Source: Candidatus Thiodictyon syntrophicum (lineage in GTDB: Bacteria; Pseudomonadota; Gammaproteobacteria; Chromatiales; Chromatiaceae). Taken from it: a DNA stretch of 64,000 nucleotides. Shown piece after piece: positions 57,333-64,000 of the stretch. Location: the NCBI RefSeq assembly GCF_002813775.1, contig NZ_CP020370.1, positions 2,567,501-2,631,500 of the forward strand, read 5' to 3'. Position numbers and translations under genes: made by a program. The notes beneath the pieces were generated by a model. The model was not told where the DNA came from, made no database searches, and worked only from the letters and a program-made list of their open reading frames with translations. Every line of letters starts with the position of its first letter. Position 1 is the stretch's first letter.

Positions 57333-57904
57333 TCCTGGTCGACGCCCATGACCCAAGCCGCCATCGCCGAACCGCGTCGGACGCGTCCGGGTCCCGGCCC
57401 CGGCACCTCTGCCGACGGCCGGAACACGCGGGCCTGCGCGATGATCCGGTAGCGGTTCTCACGCCAAGTGAGATTTCTTCGCGCCCGTAGGGTGCGCCGT
57501 GCGCACCTTCGACGCCGTGGGCAAGGTCACTTGAGTGAAGCCGCAACGGCTACTGGGAGCGCCGCACCCCAGTGCGGCGCGGCCGCTGGTCAACCCGCAT
57601 CGCCGGGGTTATCTGCGGGATCGCGCCGCACTGGGGTGCGGCGCTCCCAGGCCGGGCCGGACTGGAAGTGAGGCTTGACCTGATGGCAGTGGTGGGCTAC
57701 CAGGCGCGGCAGGACTATCTGCTGGCGGACCAATCCGCGCCGTCCGGCCCCGGGACGCAGTAGCGATTCCGTGCGGGACGGGGTTTCCAACCCCGTCCCG
57801 AACGTTTAGGGATCACCCGCCGGCGCCGTGCCCGCGGAAAGGTCCCGAAACCTTCCGGACGGGGCGCATGCCCCGTCCGGCATCGGGCCCGCGCGGCCGG
57901 GCGG
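57333..57904. repeat. Gene-free region with a perfect 27-base inverted repeat and others
   Basis: The arms at 57554-57580 (tgggagcgccgcaccccagt start) and 57623-57649 are perfect inverted 27-base copies with a 42-base loop. At 57487-57510 is the gtagggtgcgcc motif seen at 16866. Near 57778-57805 and 57858-57880 are gacggggtt-aaccccgtc and gacgggg-ccccgtc palindromes. No coding sequence could be supported. Confidence 0.8.
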
Positions 57905-58471
57905 TCAGCCGACGGCGCGGCGCCGGCGCAGCCCCAGGAGCCCGAGGGCAACCAGGGCCAAGCTTGGGGGGACGGGGATGGCCGTGACGGAAGCGTTGGC
58001 AGTCACGATACCACCGTCGCCGGTCGGTTCTCCCACATCGTTGGGATCGCCGTCCCAGAAATCGTAGGTCAACTCAATGGTCCCCCAGGTCGTCGACCCG
58101 ACGGGAATCAGGTCGCCGATCTGATAGCTGCCAAGCCCGGTCCCCGGTGTCGGACTGTAATAGGACAGGAAGAAGCCGCCGTTCGGGGCGATGCCCGCCG
58201 CGGCGTTGGGGCCATAAATGTCGGTATAGCTGCCGATGTTCGGGGCGCCGCCGCCGCGGGCGTAGTCGGTGCTGTTGACCAGCAGCCAATAGAGGTTACT
58301 GTTGTTCACGAGCCTGAAACCCCAGCCGACGGTCTGCCCCGGTTGCCCCAGGAGGGCGCCGCCGGGGTCGGTGCCGTCGTAGAGGGTCAACTCCACCACG
58401 GCGGCGCGGGCGTCGAGGGCGGCCGCGCACAGCAGCGAGAAGGTCAGGGTCGCGAGTCGTTTCCGGGTCAT
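57905..58471 (-). CDS. Exported protein with PEP-CTERM-like end
   Basis: This 188-residue protein starts at ATG 58471 (MTRKRLATLTFSLLCAAALDARA, a signal peptide). The body is beta-rich and Gly/Asn-rich (NNSNLYWLLVNSTDYARGGG, GGFFLSYYSPTPGTG). The C-terminus is IPVPPSLALVALGLLGLRRRRA, matching the PEP-CTERM/VPLPA-type sorting signal: Pro-x-Pro, hydrophobic helix, basic tail. It should be processed by an exosortase and retained at or beyond the outer membrane. A frameshifted subtilase lies upstream on the same strand. Confidence 0.8.
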   Translation of the reverse strand: MTRKRLATLTFSLLCAAALDARAAVVELTLYDGTDPGGALLGQPGQTVGWGFRLVNNSNLYWLLVNSTDYARGGGAPNIGSYTDIYGPNAAAGIAPNGGFFLSYYSPTPGTGLGSYQIGDLIPVGSTTWGTIELTYDFWDGDPNDVGEPTGDGGIVTANASVTAIPVPPSLALVALGLLGLRRRRAVG

Positions 58472-60419
58472 GGCGGCGTCCTCCAAGGGTGAATGGCGAG
58501 GGTCCCCGGCGCCGGGTGCGGCGCCGGGGGGGCGGTTACTGGGGTTGGTTGTTCAGCGTACTGAGGCCGGCGGCACGACCGCCGTCGGAGTAGCGCAGCG
58601 TCGCCTGGAACCGGGCGCCGGCGGTGCAGCCGGTGAAGTCGATCCCGACGGTTCCGCTCAGGGTCGCGCCGACGGCCAGGGGGCCGGTGAGTGTGGGCAG
58701 GGTCCCGACGGCCGGGGTGCAGGTGGGGCCGCCGGCGGGGTAGGTCTGGGTCAGGGTCAGACTGTCGAAGCGCGGGCTCGGCGCCGGACCGGTGCCGGTC
58801 GTGCGGTTGGTGAGGGTCAGGGTCCAGGTCCGGATCGGCTTGGTGCCGGTGCGGGCACTGCTCACGCCGGCCGTGAGCTCGGGTTGGGCGCCGGCCAGGG
58901 TGGCGGTGACGCTCATGGGTTCGGACATGAGGACCGGCTGGGTGTTGACCGCGGTCTCGGTGGTGGTGCCGTTCACCGTCCAGGAGGCGACGGCATATCC
59001 CACAACCGGGTAGATCGTCACCGGCGCCGTGGTCCCGGCGGCGAACCAGCCGCCGGTGGCGGGGGCGATGAGCCCGGCGCTCGCGGGCGCGGCCGCCGTG
59101 GTCAGTTGGTACTGGGTGGCGAAGGCGGCGGTGAAGGTGGCGGCCGCGGACGGGGCGGTGACGGTGTGGCTGAGCGCCCCGCCGTCGGACCAGGCGCCGA
59201 AGGCCGCGCGGGTCCCGTCGGCCCCGCCCTGGTACTGGGGCACTGCCAGTTGGTGGCTGGCGCCCGGGGTCCAGGCGGTGCTATAGGGGGCCGGGTGGCC
59301 GGTGCCATCGACGGTGACGGTGAGGCCCGCCGGGTTGGTGGCGATGGTGACGGGCACCTGCACCACCTGGGTCAGGGCCGGCGAGGTGGCGCCCTGGTAA
59401 TTGTCGTCGCCCGCATAGACCGCGCTGAGGCTATGACTGCCGGCGGTGAGAACGCTGGTGCTCAGGGTGGCGGTCCCGCCGCTGAGGGGACCGTTGCCGA
59501 GGGTCGCGGCGCCGTCCATGAAGGTCACGGTACCGGTACCGCCGGCCGCGGTGACGGTGGCGGTCAGTTGCACCGACTGCCCGAGGGTCGCGGGATTGGG
59601 ATCGGCGACCAGGAGCGCGGTGCTGCCGGCCTTGTCCACGGTCACGCTGACCGTGCCGGCCGCGGTGTTGTAGTGGGCGGTGTCGGTGGGCGTGAAGGTC
59701 ACGCCCTGGCTGGCGGTGCCGACGGGCGGGGCGGTGCCCGGGGCGGTGAAGGCGAAGCCGCCTGCCGGGGTGGCGGTGCCGCCGCTGAGGGTCGAATCGG
59801 CCAGGGTCTGGCCGTAGTGGATGGTGTCGGCGGTCGGCCAGGTGGTCACGCTCGGGTTGGCCTTGGCGACCGTGAAGGTCTGCGTCACCTGGGGCGCGGC
59901 GTTGAAGTTGGCGTCGCCGCCCTGGTCGGCATTGATGGTGCAACTGTCGACGCCGGTGAAGGTCAGGACCCCGCCGGTGGTGATGGTGCAGACCGTGGGG
60001 GTGGTCGAGGTGAAGGTCACCGCCAGCGTGGAGGTCGCGGTGGCGCTCAGGGTCGGGCTGGTGCCGTAGACCTGGGACCCGGGGTTGGCGAAGCTGATGG
60101 TCTGGTCGGCCTTGCCGATGGTCAGCGTGTAGGCGGCGGAGGTGGAGCCGCTATAGTCCGTGTCCCCGGCATAGACCGAGGTGATGTCGTGGCTGCCCAC
60201 CGTCAGTGCGCTGGTGACATAGGTGGCGGAGCCGCCCGCGAGGGTGCCGGTGCCGAGCGTGGTGGTGCCGTCCTTGAAGGTGACGCTGCCGGTGGCGGTG
60301 GTCGGGGACAGGGTGGCGGTGAGGGTGACGGCGGCACCGTACGCGGCGGGGTTGGGGGTGGCCGCGACCGTGGTGGTGGTGACGAGCGAGGGCTGGAACT
60401 TGGCCAGCATGGGGCGGGG

Positions 60420-61290
60420 GATCCCGCCGACGGTGCTGAAGTACCCACCGGCATAAAGCGCGGGGCCATTCACCGCCAGGGCGTTAACGGTGCCGCCGGC
60501 ATTGGGGTTCCAGGTGGTGGCCGTGCCGCTGGTGGCATCGATGGCCGCGAGGCGGATGCGGGGCGTCGTGCCGCCGATGGTGGTGAACGCACCCCCGGCG
60601 TAGACGGTCGTGCCGCTCACCGCGAGGGCGGAGACCTCGCCACTGGCTTTCGGGTCCCAGGCGGTGAGGGCGCCGGTGCTGGTCTCAAAGGCGGCAAGGT
60701 GGTTGCGTGTCGTGTCGCCGATGCTGGTGAACTGGCCCCCGGCGTAGAGGGTCGTTCCGCTCACCGCCAGGGAGGAAACGTTCCAGTTGGTATTGGGGTC
60801 CCAGGTGGTGAGGGTGCCGTCGGCAGCGACGGCCGCCAGATGGCTGCGCATCGTGCCGCTGACGCTGGTGAAATTACCCCCGGCATAGACGGTCGTCCCG
60901 CTCACCGCCAGGGCGCTGACGGTGTTGTTGGCATTGGGGTTCCAGGCGGTGAGGGTGCCGTCGGCAGCGATGGCCGCCAGACGGTTGCGGGTGGTGCCGC
61001 CGATGGTGCTGAAATAGCCCCCGGCAACGACGCTCGTCCCGTTCATCGCCAGGGCACTGACGGTGCTGTTGGCATTGGGGTTCCAGCCGGCGAGGGTGCC
61101 GTCGGTACCGATGGCGGCGAGTCGATTGCGCGTGGTGCCGCCGACGCTGGTGAAATAACCCCCGGCGTAGACGGTCGTCCCGCTCACCACCAGGGCCATG
61201 ACGTTGCCGTTGGCATTGGGGTTCCAGTCGGTGAGGGTGCCGTCGGCAGCGATGGCCGCCAGATGGTTGCGCGGCGTGCCATTTGATGGT
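60420..61290 (-). repeat. Tandem propeller-type coding repeats
   Basis: Units of about 135-140 bases encode GTTVYAGG-FTSIGGTTRN-LAA-DGTLT-WNPNANN-VSALAVS. At least six are present. The propeller-like unit resembles delta-60/DUF5122-type repeats. Confidence 0.75.
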
Positions 61291-63063
61291 GAGGAAATCC
61301 CCCCCGGCGTAGACGATCTGCCCGCTCACCGCCAGGGCGCGAACGATGTAGCTGGCACTGGGGGCCCAGGCGGCGTCAAGTGTGCCGTCCGACTTGATGT
61401 GGGCGACGTGATCGCGGGCGACACCATTGATGCTGGTGAAGGCACCGCCGATGTACCAGCCCCCGTCCCCGTCGGCGGCTGCCGAATAGATGGTGCCGCT
61501 GATCGTGGGGAAGGTCGCGCTGACCTGGCCGGTCGCGGTGTCGATGGGTGTGCCGTGGCCGGTGTAGGGACCGACCATGCCGAATTCGCCGCCGATATAG
61601 GTGATGCCGGTCGCGCTGTCCACGGCCGCGGCGTTCACCTGACCGTCGGTCACCGGAAAGTTATCGACCGGGGCGTCCGGCAGCACCGGGTCGCTGCTCG
61701 CGGCGGTGTAATCCGCCGACTGGGCCGCGGCCCTGGTGTCGGTGGGGGTGTCGGCCGGGGCCAGGGGCGCGGGGCCGCCCGCCGGGTCCGTCGCCCCCGC
61801 GGCGGCCGGCGCCGCCGCCTCCTCGGCCGCCGCGAGGGCGGCGGGCGTGGGCCAGCCGTAGACCCCAGCCAGGGCCTCCAGCGGTGCCAGTTCATCGGTC
61901 CCGGTGTCGGCCAGGGCCGCCGCCAGGTCGACCCGGCCGAAGCCCGCGTCGGGCGCCTCTTGCGGGTCGGCGACCGGGGCCGCGCCGCGCGCCAGGCGGC
62001 CCAGGACCTGGCCGTTGGTCAGGGTCGGCTCGGCCGCCTTGAGCAGGGCCGCCGCCCCGGCGACGAGGGCCGCGGCGGGGGAGGTGCCGCTGACCGTGCA
62101 ATAGCCGCCTTGGCGGTCGGTGGTCGCGAGCTCGGTGCCGGGGGCGGCGAGGAAGATGGCGCCGCCGCGGCTGCTGAAATCGGCCAGGCGGTCGGCCTGG
62201 TCGCTGGCCGCGATACCGATCACGGCGCGGTTGGCGGCCGGGTAGCTCGGGGTCGTCGCCCCGGCGTTGCCGGCCACGGCCACCAGCACCGCGCCCTTGG
62301 ACCAGGCGTAGTCGATGGCGTCCTGCAGGTGCGCGCTGTCGTCCGGGTTGCCGAAGCCCATCAGGATGACATCGGCCCCGTGGTCGGCGGCCCACACGAT
62401 GCCGGCGATGATGGCACTGTCCTGGCCAACCCCGGCGGCGTCGAGCACCGTGACCGGCAGGACCGTGACACCACTGAAGGCGACCCCGGCGATGCCCTGC
62501 TGATTGTCGGCGACCGCGGCGAGGAGGCCCGCCAGTTGGGTGCCGTGACCGGCGGGGTCGGTGAGGCCGTCGCCGCCGTCAAGCAAGGACGTGCCGGGGC
62601 GCAGGTGCCCCTCCAGATCCGGGTGGGTGTCCTCGACCCCGGTATCGAGCAGGGCGACCGTCGCGGTCCCGGTCGGGGTCAGGGTGCTGTAGACCGCGGG
62701 CCAGCCGATGCGCGCGAGCGACCACTGGTCAGCGACGCAGGCGTCATTGGAGAGCCACTCGGCGCGGCGGGTCTTGACCGCCTCGACGCTCTCCACCTGG
62801 GGATCGGCGCCGAACGCCTGCAGGGCCTGGGACAGGTCGGCGGCCGGGACCTCCACTACATGCAGGCGCAGCGGAGCGACCGCCGACTGCTCGGCCGCGC
62901 CGTGGCGGGCGATGACCGCCGCCTGCGCGGCGGGGCTGAGCCCGTCCACCAGTTTCACCGACAGGGCCGCGGTGTCGGTCCCGCCGCGGGCGAGCGAGAT
63001 GAGGCCGACGGCGAGCAGCAGGAGTGCCGCGAGGGCGGTCAGGAGTCTACCGATGCGGGTGCC

Positions 63064-63075
63064 GGGGGGGGGGGG
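63064..63075. promoter_or_regulatory. Poly-G(12) tract at the start of the subtilase gene
   Basis: Twelve consecutive G (C on the coding strand) lie five codons inside the likely ATG. With 11 or 14 bases the ATG would be in frame with the protease; with 12 it is not. Slipped-strand phase variation works on such tracts, but long homopolymers are also prone to miscounting. Confidence 0.55.
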
Positions 63076-63084
63076 CGGTGTTCA

Positions 63085-63454
63085 TCATTGATCCCAGTGT
63101 TGTTTCGGTGCGCGGCGCGTCGCGGATGCGCGGCCGGGTCCCCGTGCGCGGGGTGGGCGGTCGGGCATCGACCGTCGCCTCCGGCGGCGCGCGCGGACCG
63201 ACACCCGGCGACGGGGCGGCAACAGGGGGCGACTGGGGACGGTTTCCGGGGGGGCAGCGGCGCGGGGGCGGCTGGGGATACCGGGCCGGCCGCGGCCTGA
63301 GGCCGTCTGGGGGCGGGCGCGGCCGAGGTCCGATGGGGGACGCGCGGCGGCTTGGGAAGCGACCGTCAAAGCTTAGTCGAAACCCAGCAATTTTTCCAAG
63401 TTTGCAGTTGAAATTGTGACCTGGTTCCCGGCGCGGCGCGGGCCCTGGCGTGGG
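63085..63454. other. Gene-free stretch upstream of the subtilase
   Basis: Very GC-rich DNA with short chance frames only; no ribosome site or recognisable protein. The AT-rich patch near 63367-63417 (gcttagtcgaaacccagcaa) could hold a promoter for the leftward subtilase or nothing at all. Confidence 0.4.
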
Positions 63455-63690
63455 CGTGGGAGCGGCTTTACCGTGAAAGTGCGTAGTCAGGCCATCCTGG
63501 CCTGACGGTGTCGGGGCTGGAACGGTCGGGGCTGGAAGCCCTGACTACGCCGCCCTGCACGCTGGCCATCGAGCTAGCGGTCGAGCGGACTTTCATGTTC
63601 CGGGGTGGCGCGGGTGCCATGACCGTTAGCCGCGACGCGACCTGGCGAGTTGCCGTGGTCTCGTCGCGGCTGAAGCCGCTCCCACAGCGT
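63455..63690. repeat. Inverted GGGAGCGGCTT repeat around gene-free DNA
   Basis: gtgggagcggctttaccgtg (about 63455) and the inverted aagccgctcccacag (about 63675) bound roughly 200 bases. A second nested pair, gtagtcaggc / gccctgactac, lies near 63482-63550. GC-rich arms are typical of intergenic palindromes in this genome. No gene was found between 63085 and 63924. Confidence 0.65.
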
Positions 63691-63924
63691 CGCTGCGCGA
63701 TGTTCACGGCAAAAGCCCTGCTCCGGCCCCCGATGCGACCCCCGGTTGCCGCCCGGCGCCGCCCCGGTTAGGGCACCGACCGCCGCAGACGCGGCGAGCC
63801 GGGCTTGACGCCAGGGTCGGCACATGGCGTCATGCGCCCTATGTCAGCAACACCCATCCTTAGCGACAAACGGGCATTCGGACGCGGAGTCGTCCAAGTT
63901 CTGGAACGATGTGGAGGCGAACCG

Positions 63925-64000
63925 ATGAAGGTGCTGCATGTGAAGGTGGCCGAGTCGATGGCCGACCTGCTTGGCCGTGCACGCGGCGTCATGGAGTCCC
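63925..64000 (+). CDS. Partial gene at window end, small regulator-like protein
   Basis: ATG 63925 is preceded by gtggaggcg, a strong ribosome site. The 25 visible codons read MKVLHVKVAESMADLLGRAR and continue off the end. The opening strand (KVLHVKVAES) and helix resemble small DNA-binding regulators or antitoxins that begin MKTLHVKV or similar. Too little is present to name it. Confidence 0.55.
   Translation, partial: MKVLHVKVAESMADLLGRARGVMES

Larger units (their letters stand above)
58536..63084 (-). pseudogene. Secreted subtilase with beta-propeller and Ig-like repeats, frame broken twice
   Basis: One gene is split over two frames. The 5' part encodes a hydrophobic N-terminus (LLTALAALLLLAVGLISLA), an S8 peptidase with VALLDTGVEDTHPDL (Asp), GHGTQLAGLLAA (His) and SGTSPAAALVAGAAALL (Ser), then a first propeller unit (TYIGGEFGMVG). 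The frame is lost near 61281, where minus-strand ATCAAATGG has one A too many. Removing it restores INGTPRNHLAAI and continues into units such as GTTVYAGGYFTSVGG. Then come Ig-like modules (SVTFKDGTTTLGTGTLAGGS) and a cysteine-poor beta end. The likely ATG at about 63082-63084 (MNTAPPPP) is out of frame by one base because of a 12-base G run at 63064-63075. Both lesions lie in homopolymers, so sequencing error, phase variation or true decay are all possible. Confidence 0.7.

Noticed and set aside
58470-61286. Long plus-strand open frame of 938 codons, Gly/Arg rich
   Set aside because: It is the antisense shadow of the subtilase propeller and Ig-like region; its composition is that of a reversed GC-rich gene and no family is recognisable.

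Overview
The window is high-GC DNA whose gene order is that of a nitrogen-fixing gammaproteobacterium. The asd-fimV-truA-trpF-trpB-trpA-accD run and the folC-dedD-cvpA-purF-metZ run are classic gammaproteobacterial blocks. A nifV-cysE-orf-nifW-nifZ-nifM-clpX cluster matches the Azotobacter-type accessory nif order. The nif genes, PEP-CTERM-like proteins, Uma2 and PIN-domain genes and many palindromic intergenic repeats suggest a purple sulfur bacterium (Chromatiaceae or relatives). That assignment is inference; no rRNA is present to confirm it.

Layout. (1) 1-3.2 kb: a secreted S10 serine carboxypeptidase gene on the minus strand, cut by an IS701-like element with a TTAA target duplication, and possibly by a second element at the window edge. 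(2) 3.4-3.8 kb: a decayed C-terminal piece of recB. (3) 3.95-6.8 kb: a radical SAM/SPASM maturase translationally coupled to a 209-residue Cys-Thr repeat peptide (31 Cys), followed by a SPASM-like fragment placed behind a second copy of the nifV sigma-54 promoter. This is the strongest candidate for an undescribed system. (4) 7.0-13.0 kb: nif accessory genes. (5) 13.2-16.6 kb: a likely acquired defence block, with a DUF262/DUF1524 (GmrSD-like) protein, an HExxH protein, a RelE remnant and a small helical protein. (6) 17-22.8 kb: Cys-rich lipoprotein, YchJ, solitary DNA methyltransferase, SrkA kinase, phosphoesterase and a trypsin-fold protein that has lost its catalytic residues.

(7) 22.9-35.5 kb: leucine (leuCDB), aspartate semialdehyde (asd), FimV, TruA, tryptophan (trpFBA) and accD. 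(8) 35.7-37.6 kb: Phd/PIN toxin-antitoxin pair, two Uma2 remnants with a shared sequence, and a DUF2442/HTH regulator. (9) 37.7-46.8 kb: a 2756-residue envelope protein and a PEP-CTERM-like protein. (10) 47.2-53.1 kb: a truD remnant, then folC-dedD-cvpA-purF-metZ. (11) 53.2-57.3 kb: a Uma2 protein and a complete gltIJKL-type amino-acid ABC transporter. (12) 57.5-64 kb: large palindromes, another PEP-CTERM-like protein, and a secreted subtilase with beta-propeller and Ig-like repeats. Its frame is broken twice, once at a 12-G homopolymer beside the start codon. A partial gene runs off the right end.

Most intergenic gaps hold inverted-repeat elements from several recurring families. No tRNA, rRNA or CRISPR array was seen.
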